NCBI GenBank assembly: GCA_016787725.1
Contig: JAEUTZ010000004.1
Span: 339,259-403,258 of the forward strand
Length of the DNA stretch: 64,000 nucleotides
Direction of reading: 5' to 3'
DNA from: Cyclobacteriaceae bacterium
Lineage (GTDB): Bacteria > Bacteroidota > Bacteroidia > Cytophagales > Cyclobacteriaceae
The position numbers and the translations under genes are program-made. Under the pieces are notes generated by a model that had not been told where the DNA came from, did no database searches, and saw only the letters and a program-made list of their open reading frames with translations. Shown here in pieces: positions 45,411 through 53,455 of the stretch (position 1 is the first letter of the stretch; each line of letters starts with the position of its first letter).

Positions 45411-46730
45411 ATGAAAAGTATAAATAAAATAAAAAGTTCTACTCCTCATTGGGTCGCGTTTTTGTTCGTATTGATGCTGACAGGAGCTTGTTCGAATCAA
45501 AAACAGCCCATTGTAAATCCGGCAGACTACAGCACTTATCTTGAGAGTTTGCCCATGCCTGAATATGATATAGATGTGGATATAAAATTTTGGCATGAAC
45601 GGCTCACCAAAATGCCGAACGATTATGCCTCCCAGGTTAAGCTGGCAGGACTGCACAGTGCCCTGTTTAGGCGAACGGGCGATGTTAGGCAAATCCACTA
45701 TTCGGACAGTATTTATTTGAGTTTACTAGAATCGCCCTCAACGGATAAAGCCAAAATCCATTTGGCGCTTGCGCAGAACGCAATTACACAGCACCAGTTT
45801 AAAAAAGCCTGGTCATTTACTCAAGCAGCATTGGATGAGGGTGAATTGAAGCCGGCTTCATTGATGGTGATGGTGGATGTAAAGCTGGAATTGGGCGACT
45901 TGCAAGGCGCTAAAAATATACTCAGACAGTTTACTAACAAAAATTCATTTGCGCATCGGATCAGGCAGGTAAAGGTTAAAGACCAACAGGGAGAGTTGGA
46001 CTCTGCCATATATATAATGGAGCAGGCTTTCGATCGGGTGAAAGGAAATAAGGATTTGTTTTGCTGGTCATTATCAAATCTTGGCGATATGTACGGGCAT
46101 GCGGGAAGAATTGAAGATGCGTATCGCGCTTACCTGAATGTATTAAAAAAAGAACCCAATTATGACTACGCGCTAAAGGGAATAGCCTGGATCGCCCTCT
46201 CGCATGATAAAAATCTAAATGAAGCAAAGCGCATTATTGCCGCGCTGGCAGCGCGCAGCCGCATGCCCGAAGCACACCTGATGTTGACGGAAATTGCCGA
46301 ACTTGAAAATGACAAACATGAAAAATCAAATCAACTTGCTGCATTCGTGCGCATGACTGATACACCGACCTACCATACGATGTATGCCAAATACCTCGCG
46401 AACATTTTCGCTGAAGATCTGAACCAACCTGAAAAGAGTCTTGCCATCGCTGAATCTGAGATTGCGAACAGACCCACCCCTCAATCATATGACCTGAAAG
46501 CCTGGGCGCTGCTGCATTTGGGCAGGGAAAAGGAGGCGCTCGTTATCGCGCAAAATCATGTGGTTGAAAAAACATTCGAACCGGAGGCAGCCTACCATCT
46601 TGGAATGATTTACAAAGCAAACGGTTTTGAGAAAGAGGCTGAAAAATACCTTGAGCACGCCCTGGAAAGTTCCTTCGAACTGGGGCCATCGGTAACACAT
46701 GATATTCAGAAGGCCTTGAAAACAAGGTAA
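45411..46730 (+). CDS. tetratricopeptide-repeat lipoprotein
   Basis: A 439-residue protein with a lipoprotein signal (LTGAC, about residue 29) and about eight to nine TPR-like helical pairs over residues 90-430 (for example GDMYGHAGRIEDAYRAYLNVLKKEP and YHLGMIYKANGFEKEAEKYLEHAL, landmarks). It should sit on the periplasmic face as an interaction scaffold. The upstream in-frame ATG at 45351 would break the signal peptide, so 45411 is chosen. Its position between the DUF4331 pair and the TonB receptor suggests a role in the same envelope system. Confidence 0.8.
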   Translation: MKSINKIKSSTPHWVAFLFVLMLTGACSNQKQPIVNPADYSTYLESLPMPEYDIDVDIKFWHERLTKMPNDYASQVKLAGLHSALFRRTGDVRQIHYSDSIYLSLLESPSTDKAKIHLALAQNAITQHQFKKAWSFTQAALDEGELKPASLMVMVDVKLELGDLQGAKNILRQFTNKNSFAHRIRQVKVKDQQGELDSAIYIMEQAFDRVKGNKDLFCWSLSNLGDMYGHAGRIEDAYRAYLNVLKKEPNYDYALKGIAWIALSHDKNLNEAKRIIAALAARSRMPEAHLMLTEIAELENDKHEKSNQLAAFVRMTDTPTYHTMYAKYLANIFAEDLNQPEKSLAIAESEIANRPTPQSYDLKAWALLHLGREKEALVIAQNHVVEKTFEPEAAYHLGMIYKANGFEKEAEKYLEHALESSFELGPSVTHDIQKALKTR

Positions 46731-46734
46731 CATT

Positions 46735-47085
46735 TTGAAATCGCTCATAACCAAAATACTTTTTCTTGTTTATGGTCTTTCCATAAGCGGGTATGTATTG
46801 TTGGATGGCGGCCATGAAATACTTCACATACTTAAAGGGAGCGTGCATCAGCATGGCACAAATCACAACCATCATCATCACTGGGAAGATCATGAAGATA
46901 TTTTTGCTCCCGATGAAGGCAGCGACCACGCCCGTGGCACGGTTGAGATTTCTTGTTTTTTTCTGTTCTACCAAGCCCCTCAGTCTTATTCTTTTGATGC
47001 ACGCGTTTCAAGCACACATCCGTTGACAGCGGCAAAAATAGAACCGCAAACCCAAACTCCACGCACACCGCCACCCCTGGTTTGA
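46735..47085 (+). CDS. small His-rich secreted or membrane protein
   Basis: A 116-residue protein starting at TTG four bases after the TPR stop. A hydrophobic segment (residues 5-24) is followed by GGHEILHILKGSVHQHG and a run of four His within NHNHHHHWEDHED. Ten or more His and several Asp/Glu over about 25 residues make metal binding (Zn, Ni, Co or Cu) likely. The C-terminal part is Pro/Thr-rich and there is a second hydrophobic patch near residue 75. No family is recognised. It precedes the TonB receptor by 73 bases. Confidence 0.6.
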   Translation: MKSLITKILFLVYGLSISGYVLLDGGHEILHILKGSVHQHGTNHNHHHHWEDHEDIFAPDEGSDHARGTVEISCFFLFYQAPQSYSFDARVSSTHPLTAAKIEPQTQTPRTPPPLV

Positions 47086-47158
47086 TCACTCCGATCTGCG
47101 GTTCATTTGCCGCTAACATTCATTCTATTTTAGATTTTACATCATTCAATTGTTCTTC

Positions 47159-49390
47159 ATGAAAAAGATCGTATATGGTATTTTATTGTCATCATCGTCC
47201 GTATTTGCACAAGGCACGCTCAAAGGCATTGTGAAGGAGGAGGGTTCCAGGCAACCCCTTGTGGGTGCCCACATCGCCATCAAGGACTCTAACCAGGGAG
47301 CTATCACCAATCGTGACGGTCAGTTTACCATTCCGTCAATCAATTCCGGAAAGTATCTGGTTGAAATTTCTTTTGTTGGATACTACATGCAAACGCTCCC
47401 TGTTGAAATCGGAGAAGGAGTAAGCTCGTTGCCCGAAGTACTTTTAACGCCTGGCAATATTCAATTGGCCGATGTGGTCATTACCAGCGGTACAGATCGG
47501 CCGCTCAATACCCTTTCCCCCGTAGATATCAACTTGCGCCCCACCAACACCTCACAGGACATTTTGAGAATGGTGCCAGGGCTGTTTATTGCCCAACATG
47601 CCGGTGGCGGAAAAGCTGAACAGATATTCCTTAGGGGTTTTGATATCGATCATGGCACTGACATCAACCTGGAGGTGGATGGATTGCCCGTAAATATGGT
47701 CTCACATGCCCACGGGCAAGGATATTCCGACCTCCATTTTCTTATACCTGAATTGGTTCAATATGTGGATTTTGACAAGGGCCCCTATTTTGCTAATAAG
47801 GGAGACTTTACAACTGCCGGTTATGTGGATTTTCAAACGAAAACCTCCCTCGAAGGCAATTTTGTCAAAGTCGAAGGGGCCCAATTCGGTACGTTGCGGA
47901 CAGTAGCAGGCGTTAATTTAGTTTCCAGGAATGCAACGAAGAACACCGGCTACATTGCTTCAGAGTACTTTCGCTCAGACGGATTCTTTGAAAGCCCGCA
48001 GCACTTTAATCGCTTCAACCTTGCCGGAAAGTATACCATTGACCTTGGAAAATCCCATTACGTCAACCTGGGAAGCACCTATTTCAGAAGCAGTTGGGAT
48101 GCATCCGGGCAGATCCCTGAAAGAGCCGTGCGAAACGGAACCATTACCCGGTTCGGCTCAATTGATGATACAGAAGGAGGTCAAACCAGCAGAGCCAATT
48201 TTTTTATCAAGCACAGATTTCAATTCGGCCGCGCCTCCTTTGATCAGCAAGCTTATGCCGTCTATTATGATTTTAATCTTTATTCAAACTTCACCTTTTT
48301 ACTGGCTGACCCCGTGAATGGCGATCAAATTCAGCAACAAGAAGCAAGGATGATCTATGGATATAAGGTCAACTATCACACGAATAGTACCGTGTTTGGC
48401 CGGGAGTTGAATACTCAATTTGGTGGAGGAGTTCGCTTCGATGACGTGCGCGAAATTTCTTTATCCAATACGCTCCGCAGGCAGTTCCTTGGGGATATTC
48501 AGCGCGGTGACCTCACGGAGGGCAACGCCAACATCTTTGTCAACGAAACCCTGGCGCTTAACAGACGGTGGTCGATAAATGCTGCCCTGCGATTCGACTA
48601 TTTTACTTTTGAGTATGACGATAAACTCACGGCACAACAAGGCAGCGAAACGGCCTCCATCGTTAGCCCAAAACTGAGCATTAATTACCAGGCGAGTGAA
48701 AACACATTGTTTTATATCCGCTCCGGAACAGGATTTCATTCTAATGATGCACGCGTTGTGGTAGAACGGAATGCAAAGGAAATTCTGCCACGGGCTTACG
48801 GAATCGATATCGGCATGCATACCAAGCTATGGGACAAACTGCTCCTTCATTCGGCTCTATGGCGTCTTGATCTCGACCAGGAGTTTGTATATGTGGGCGA
48901 TGCTGGCATTGTAGAGGCGAGCGGAAAAACACAACGGCAGGGCCTAGACCTGTCGGCCCGATACCAGGTACTTCCGTGGTTGTTTGCCGATGTGGATTTG
49001 ACACTGGCAGACCCTAAAGCGAAAGAAGCTTTGGAAGGAGAAAACTATATTCCATTGGCGCCCACATTTTCAAGTGTGGGTGGGCTTAGCGTTCGCAGTA
49101 ATACCGGTATAAACGGAAGTTTGCGCTACCGATGGCTGACTGACCGTGCCGCCAACGAAGCCAACATCGTGAAGGCCGATGGTTATTTTTTGATGGATGC
49201 GATGATTGCTTTTACCCAAAGAAAATTTGAGATCGCATTCTCTGTCGAAAATGTGCTGAACATGGATTGGAACGAGGCACAGTTCGACACCGAGTCAAGA
49301 CTGGCTGGCGAAACAGATCCTATTTCCGAAATTCACTTTACACCCGGTTCACCACGATTCACCAAACTAAAGGTTGCAATCTTTTTTTAA
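47159..49390 (+). CDS. TonB-dependent outer-membrane receptor (DUF4331-locus type)
   Basis: A 743-residue outer-membrane receptor. The signal peptide ends near residue 17 (SSVFAQ). A CarboxypepD_reg-like domain (about 20-105) comes first. The plug has a striking segment RGFDIDHGTDINLEVDG and NMVSHAHGQGYSDLHFLIPEL (about 155-200), a His-rich pattern characteristic of one receptor subfamily. The barrel ends in FTKLKVAIFF. The TTG three codons upstream is not needed. The adjacent His-rich protein and the plug histidines hint at metal or metal-complex uptake, but the substrate is unknown. Confidence 0.9.
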   Translation: MKKIVYGILLSSSSVFAQGTLKGIVKEEGSRQPLVGAHIAIKDSNQGAITNRDGQFTIPSINSGKYLVEISFVGYYMQTLPVEIGEGVSSLPEVLLTPGNIQLADVVITSGTDRPLNTLSPVDINLRPTNTSQDILRMVPGLFIAQHAGGGKAEQIFLRGFDIDHGTDINLEVDGLPVNMVSHAHGQGYSDLHFLIPELVQYVDFDKGPYFANKGDFTTAGYVDFQTKTSLEGNFVKVEGAQFGTLRTVAGVNLVSRNATKNTGYIASEYFRSDGFFESPQHFNRFNLAGKYTIDLGKSHYVNLGSTYFRSSWDASGQIPERAVRNGTITRFGSIDDTEGGQTSRANFFIKHRFQFGRASFDQQAYAVYYDFNLYSNFTFLLADPVNGDQIQQQEARMIYGYKVNYHTNSTVFGRELNTQFGGGVRFDDVREISLSNTLRRQFLGDIQRGDLTEGNANIFVNETLALNRRWSINAALRFDYFTFEYDDKLTAQQGSETASIVSPKLSINYQASENTLFYIRSGTGFHSNDARVVVERNAKEILPRAYGIDIGMHTKLWDKLLLHSALWRLDLDQEFVYVGDAGIVEASGKTQRQGLDLSARYQVLPWLFADVDLTLADPKAKEALEGENYIPLAPTFSSVGGLSVRSNTGINGSLRYRWLTDRAANEANIVKADGYFLMDAMIAFTQRKFEIAFSVENVLNMDWNEAQFDTESRLAGETDPISEIHFTPGSPRFTKLKVAIFF

Positions 49391-49404
49391 ATCAAGACGA
49401 AAAA

Positions 49405-49429
49405 ATCCAATCGTCCGTGATTTATCGTA
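49405..49429 (+). promoter_or_regulatory. candidate ECF (SigK-like) promoter of the fasciclin gene
   Basis: ATCCAAT (49405-49411), 13 bases, then TCGTA (49425-49429), identical in both boxes and spacing to the site at 44059-44083. The fasciclin ATG lies 48 bases downstream. Confidence 0.6.
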
Positions 49430-49477
49430 TGTAGATCAAATTATGTCAAATAATTATTAAACTAAAACAAACTATTT

Positions 49478-50017
49478 ATGAAAAAGACAATTATGTCTGT
49501 GTTGATGCTCGTAATAATCTGTAGCGCATTCGCACAAAAACCTGTTGAGGTAGGTGGCGCGCCTATGTATGCCAGCAAGAACATTATTGAGAATGCGATG
49601 AATTCTAAAGATCACACCACGTTGGTAGCAGCGGTGAAAGCTGCTGGTCTGGTGGAAACATTACAAAGCGCAGGACCGTTTACAGTGTTTGCGCCTACCA
49701 ATGCCGCTTTTGAAAAACTTCCGGCAGGAACGGTAGACAACCTGTTGAAGCCTGAGAACAAGAGCACTCTCACCGCGGTACTTACCTATCACGTGCTGGC
49801 TGGTAAATTTAGCGCTGCCGATGTGGCCAACGCGATTAAAGCAGGTAACGGTAAGGCGGAATTCAAAACCGTACAGGGCAACAAACTATGGGCGATGATG
49901 GACGGAAAAAAGGTGGTGCTTAAAGATGAAAAAGGCAACACATCAGTAATTACCATTATGGATGTGAACCAATCGAACGGAGTAATTCACGTGATTGATA
50001 CGGTAGTAATGCCGTAA
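49478..50017 (+). CDS. secreted fasciclin (FAS1) domain protein
   Basis: A 179-residue exported protein with a signal peptide (residues 1-19, ending AFAQ) and a single FAS1 domain at about 32-179. The H1 motif GPFTVFAPTNAAFEKLP is near residue 68, the YH motif in LTYHVLAGKF near 105, and H2 in GVIHVIDTVVMP at the end. FAS1 domains mediate adhesion or ligand binding. In mycobacteria, SigK controls the FAS1 proteins MPT70 and MPT83; here a FAS1 gene again shares a locus and an apparent promoter motif with a SigK/RskA pair. Confidence 0.93.
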   Translation: MKKTIMSVLMLVIICSAFAQKPVEVGGAPMYASKNIIENAMNSKDHTTLVAAVKAAGLVETLQSAGPFTVFAPTNAAFEKLPAGTVDNLLKPENKSTLTAVLTYHVLAGKFSAADVANAIKAGNGKAEFKTVQGNKLWAMMDGKKVVLKDEKGNTSVITIMDVNQSNGVIHVIDTVVMP

Positions 50018-50048
50018 TCATCTTCTTACATTAAACATGCATTTCCAG

Positions 50049-50079
50049 CAGCCAGGTTTGTAATGAGCCTGGCTGTTTT
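50049..50079 (+). terminator. fasciclin gene terminator
   Basis: CAGCCAGG (50049-50056) pairs with CCTGGCTG (50068-50075), followed by TTTTG. It lies 32 bases past the fasciclin stop. Confidence 0.75.
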
Positions 50080-50272
50080 GTTATTACAACAACCGTCAAT
50101 TAATAACGCATGATTAATTCAACAAGTCTTAATTTGAAATGAGATTTATGTTACAACCCTGATGAAAACTACTAAAGCATATCCAAAAATCTGATCTGCG
50201 AAGAAATGGAAGTCTTGTGACCAGGCAGGGGAATGACCAAAATAATCCGACCTGATCAGGTTTTTTATCGGC

Positions 50273-51898
50273 TTATTTAACGATGGTTTTTTGGTTTTTC
50301 ATCTCCTGCGCGAGCTTTACTGCCTCGTAGGCATTCACCAATCCACCCGAACTACTCAATTGACTGAAGTCCACCATACCTCCACCAGGCCGCATTACTT
50401 TCAAATTATCAAACTTTCTGGACGATTTCATCAACACCTCTTTCACCTGTACGGCTGTTAACTCCGGAAAGTAAGCCATTAGCAACGCAGCAACACCGGC
50501 TGTGGCAGGGCTGGCCATGCTGGTGCCACTTTCATTTTTATATTTATTGTGGGGTACCGTTGAATAAATTTCAACTCCGGGGGCAAACAGGGAAACAACC
50601 TTCTTTCCATAATTCGAAAAACTACCGACAAACTCTTCATCGGTTCCCCAGGCTGAGGCACCCACCTCAATCCAGTTTTTGGCTTCTTTACCATCCTGGT
50701 AAAACCGTGAGGGGTAATTTTTTTCTACATCCGAATCTTCGGCATCGTTTCCGGCAGCATGAATCAACAGTACACCCTTTTGTTCGGCATACCGGATGGC
50801 TTTGTCTACAATTTCTTTTTGTGGTGAAAATGACTTGCCGAAACTCATATTAATGATGTGTGCACCGTTGTCGACAGCATAGAAAATTGCATTGGCAACA
50901 TCTTTATCACGCTCATCGCCATTGGGCACCGCCCGGATCACCATGATCTGCACATTGTCAGCAATGCCTTTGATCCCCAACTCATTTTTACGATCGGCCG
51001 CAATGATTCCTGAAACATGGGTGCCATGGGTAGGATCAGGACCTTTCACATCGTTATTTCCATAGTGTCGTTCGTTTAGGTTATTAATGTCATCTCCAAC
51101 AATCAGGCGCGAATTAAAACTTTCATTGTATCCGTATTTAACGATGACTTCGTAATAATCCACACCTTCTTTCAGTTCAGCCAGGTATTCGTCAAGGTTG
51201 CCGTCTTCTCCAATGTTCTTAAACATGTTAAGCAAAAAACCTTTGGCGAATAATAATCCGGGCTCGTTGGTCTCAAACTTTCGCAGGTCCTCTGCGCGAA
51301 TGGTATCTACTCCCATCAATGCTTTCAACGTATCAATGCTGTGTGCGATGTTGTTATAGATATTCGAGTACAGTTTATATTGCTGTTCGTTTTTGGCTTT
51401 TAGCTTTTCATACTTGTCTTTAATCGCTTTATAAGAATCGTATTCTGCTTTTTGTTTTTTCGGCACCTTACTCTCTTCCGTGGCTTCGTACCGGGCTTTT
51501 AACCGGATGTATTCCCGTGTCAATTCATACGTGTCTGCATCCACGTTTCCATTTTTTCCACCGATGAAATTCCACCCGTAAACATCATCTATATACCCGT
51601 TTTTGTCATCATCGATCCCGTTACCGGGAAGCTCATCCTCATTTTTCCAGATCACGTTCTTAAGATCTTCATGGTCGATATCTACCCCGGAATCGATAAC
51701 AGCTACGATTACGGTACGGGCGGGTTGACCTTTTAATAAGGTCCGGTATGCCCGTTCAGAACTAACACCTTGCAAACTGTCCTGCTCGGGGTCGCGTAAA
51801 TACCAATCGTTAGGTAACGACTGGTTGGCGTGGGTTTGAGAAATTCCCGGAATCGCCATGACCAGGAAAAATATTACACTCACTAGGGGATTCTTCAT
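50273..51898 (-). CDS. subtilisin-like serine protease (S8 family)
   Basis: A 541-residue secreted protease. The signal peptide is residues 1-20 (ending GISQ). The catalytic Asp is in VIDSGVDIDHEDLKN near residue 67, the His in HGTHVSGIIAADR near 295, and the Ser in GTSMASPATAGVAALL near 475. A roughly 150-residue helical, Lys/Glu-rich insertion lies between Asp and His (about 120-280). The chain ends shortly after the catalytic domain, without a T9SS sorting domain, so it probably stays in the periplasm. It is divergent from the tRNA cluster side and likely has its own promoter. Confidence 0.93.
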   Translation of the reverse strand: MKNPLVSVIFFLVMAIPGISQTHANQSLPNDWYLRDPEQDSLQGVSSERAYRTLLKGQPARTVIVAVIDSGVDIDHEDLKNVIWKNEDELPGNGIDDDKNGYIDDVYGWNFIGGKNGNVDADTYELTREYIRLKARYEATEESKVPKKQKAEYDSYKAIKDKYEKLKAKNEQQYKLYSNIYNNIAHSIDTLKALMGVDTIRAEDLRKFETNEPGLLFAKGFLLNMFKNIGEDGNLDEYLAELKEGVDYYEVIVKYGYNESFNSRLIVGDDINNLNERHYGNNDVKGPDPTHGTHVSGIIAADRKNELGIKGIADNVQIMVIRAVPNGDERDKDVANAIFYAVDNGAHIINMSFGKSFSPQKEIVDKAIRYAEQKGVLLIHAAGNDAEDSDVEKNYPSRFYQDGKEAKNWIEVGASAWGTDEEFVGSFSNYGKKVVSLFAPGVEIYSTVPHNKYKNESGTSMASPATAGVAALLMAYFPELTAVQVKEVLMKSSRKFDNLKVMRPGGGMVDFSQLSSSGGLVNAYEAVKLAQEMKNQKTIVK

Positions 51899-52098
51899 AG
51901 ACCTGCTTTATCTGGAAAAATTATGCCAAGATAACGGTTACTGCCATTAGTCGGATTTTTTTACGGGTTGGAGGGGAAATATTTGTTGCTGAAATATCCA
52001 GAATTTGAAATAAATGCGTCATAAATTACCTCTGTTGGGGGGAAGACGAGTTGGGCGGGATTGCACGGATAGGGTTACGCACTTTTACTACGTACTAA

Positions 52099-52236
52099 AT
52101 GTCTACCACTATGATCCACTTCTGTTTGATTTCCGTTTCCCTGTTTTTCACGGTCTTCTTTTCGGCCATAGTTCGGGTTCATCATGACATCCGGTTTCAG
52201 ACTCAATCCTGGAAGTCAAAGAAAGCTGTTGCCTGA
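52099..52236 (+). CDS. possible 45-residue single-helix membrane protein
   Basis: In the 400-base gap between the protease and tRNA-Leu, an ATG frame encodes 45 residues: a hydrophobic helix (FCLISVSLFFTVFFSAIV, residues 8-25) followed by a His/Arg/Lys-rich tail ending KSKKAVA. The positive-inside charge pattern is plausible for a small membrane protein. There is no similarity evidence, and a short ORF of this kind can occur by chance. Nothing else is visible in this gap. Confidence 0.25.
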   Translation: MSTTMIHFCLISVSLFFTVFFSAIVRVHHDIRFQTQSWKSKKAVA

Positions 52237-52263
52237 GTGCATGATCTTCAGGGGGAGCAGAAC

Positions 52264-52291
52264 AAAAAAGTCATTCAAAAATTGAATGACT
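52264..52291 (-). terminator. tRNA-Leu terminator
   Basis: AGTCATTCAA (52269-52278) and TTGAATGACT (52282-52291) form a ten-bp stem with a three-base loop; on the minus strand it is followed by TTTTTTGTT. It lies just past the 3' end of tRNA-Leu(CAG). Confidence 0.88.
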
Positions 52292-52298
52292 TTAAGTG

Positions 52299-52380
52299 TG
52301 CCGAAGGCGGGACTCGAACCCGCACAGCTTGCGCCACACGCCCCTGAAACGTGCGTGTCTACCAATTTCACCACTTCGGC
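52299..52380 (-). tRNA. tRNA-Leu (anticodon CAG)
   Basis: An 82-nt class II tRNA on the minus strand. The acceptor GCCGAAG pairs with CTTCGGC, the anticodon loop TTCAGGG gives CAG, there is a long variable arm, and the T-arm is GGGTTCGAGTCCC. CCA is not encoded. Confidence 0.95.
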
Positions 52381-52383
52381 CTT

Positions 52384-52436
52384 TGGCGCCAAGACTGGAC
52401 TTGTCTGCCGACAGGCAGTCTCGAACCAATCTCAAG
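52384..52436 (-). other. tRNA 3'-end-like scrap split by a 20-base palindrome-bearing insert
   Basis: In plus-strand order GACTGGA (52393-52399) and CTCGAACCA (52420-52428) equal the contiguous T-arm of the neighbouring tRNA-Leu(GAG). Here they are separated by 20 bases containing CTGCC-GACA-GGCAG. Outside lies TGGCGCC, resembling a tRNA acceptor end with CCA. This looks like the 3' end of a former tRNA gene that received a small palindromic insert. Confidence 0.4.
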
Positions 52437-52441
52437 AACCT

Positions 52442-52675
52442 CTTTGAAGCTGCTTCAAAATTCTTTGCCCACACCTGATTTCAGGTATTTTTCCCGCGCA
52501 CGGCTTCAAGTCGTGTCGGAAAAGACTTGATTAGCAGAATTGAAAATGGAGCCTATGCTCTTGGTGTTTTTTCATATCCTGCATTATGCTGGCCGATTCT
52601 CCTTTCAGGGTTGTCGGTTAGACCAACATAAATGTAGTTCCTTTCGGCACTACATATCGCGTAAACAAAAAACAT
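52442..52675 (-). pseudogene. GIY-YIG nuclease-family gene, inactivated
   Basis: From an ATG at 52675 on the minus strand the frame reads MFFVYAICSAERNYIYVGL, then TDNPERRIGQHNAGYEKT. This is a clear GIY-YIG (UvrC N-terminal-like) domain of the short Bacteroidota type. A TAG stop interrupts it soon after EKTPRA, then the frame resumes with APFSILLIKSFPTRLEA. The family's closing segment EKYLKSGVGKEF appears in a shifted frame, followed by another stop. At least one nonsense change and one or two frameshifts therefore disable it. It lies exactly between two tRNA-Leu genes. Confidence 0.8.
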
Positions 52676-52676
52676 G

Positions 52677-52758
52677 TGCCCAGGACTGGACTCGAACCAG
52701 CACACCTTGCGGCACTACCCCCTCAAAGTAGCGTGTCTACCAATTTCACCACCTGGGC
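52677..52758 (-). tRNA. tRNA-Leu (anticodon GAG)
   Basis: An 82-nt class II tRNA. The acceptor GCCCAGG pairs with CCTGGGC, the anticodon loop TTGAGGG gives GAG, and the T-arm is GGTTCGAGTCC. Its 5' half is very similar to the tRNA-Leu(CAG) 300 bases away. Confidence 0.95.
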
Positions 52759-52831
52759 TTTACTCGTTATAGCGAGCGAGGGCAGGGGCGCAAAAGTATA
52801 AAGGTTTTAAAACTTTACCAACGCTGGGGGC

Positions 52832-53281
52832 TCAACTTCCGGCTGTCTTCTTTCCCGGTATCTTTTGGTGTAAGTAGTGTATCAGCCGCGCGTATTCGGT
52901 GTGTTCTTTCTGCCCCAGGCTAAGTCGTTTCTGGTTCTCAAAAAGAATTTCCAATTGCTTGTAGGTAGACCGTTTGCCGGTTTTGATAATATTTTCACGC
53001 CAGGCTACGACCGACTTTACCGCATATTTTTCAGAACGGTTCAGAATCGGGTACCGGACCTCAATTTGGTTATTACCCATGGAGATCACTTTGTACCGGA
53101 TGAAGATTTTAAAGAGAACAAACAATCCGATCGGTACTAACAAACCAGCGATCAGGTAATTATACCAGGCCGCCTGCTTTTGAATAATTGCAATTATATT
53201 CAGCGTTAAAACACTGAAGGTGAGCATCAGAAAGAAAGCAAACGAAAGGAGGGTACTGGTTTGTGGTTTGGAAATGATCAC
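52832..53281 (-). CDS. small membrane protein with PH-like cytoplasmic domain
   Basis: A 149-residue protein with two hydrophobic helices (about residues 13-33 and 42-62), followed by a soluble beta-rich part (KVISMGNNQIEVRYPIL, then KSVVAWRENII and YKQLEILFENQKRLSLG). This layout is that of bacterial PH-domain (YdbT/PH_10-like) proteins, but no motif proves it. It is flanked by tRNA genes on both sides. The function is unknown. Confidence 0.6.
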   Translation of the reverse strand: MIISKPQTSTLLSFAFFLMLTFSVLTLNIIAIIQKQAAWYNYLIAGLLVPIGLFVLFKIFIRYKVISMGNNQIEVRYPILNRSEKYAVKSVVAWRENIIKTGKRSTYKQLEILFENQKRLSLGQKEHTEYARLIHYLHQKIPGKKTAGS

Positions 53282-53300
53282 CGGTCGTTCTTACTCAAAG

Positions 53301-53372
<72 letters not shown>

Positions 53373-53455
53373 AAATAATTTAGGCGGAGTTGCCCAAGAC
53401 AAATCCGTGTGCAAAATTAGAATTATTAACAAAAAGTATATCTTGGAAGCACGAT

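Noticed and set aside
50249-50266. Palindrome ACCTGATCAGGT followed by T-run after the fasciclin gene
   Set aside because: The palindrome is short with little room for a loop, and a better terminator exists at 50049-50079.
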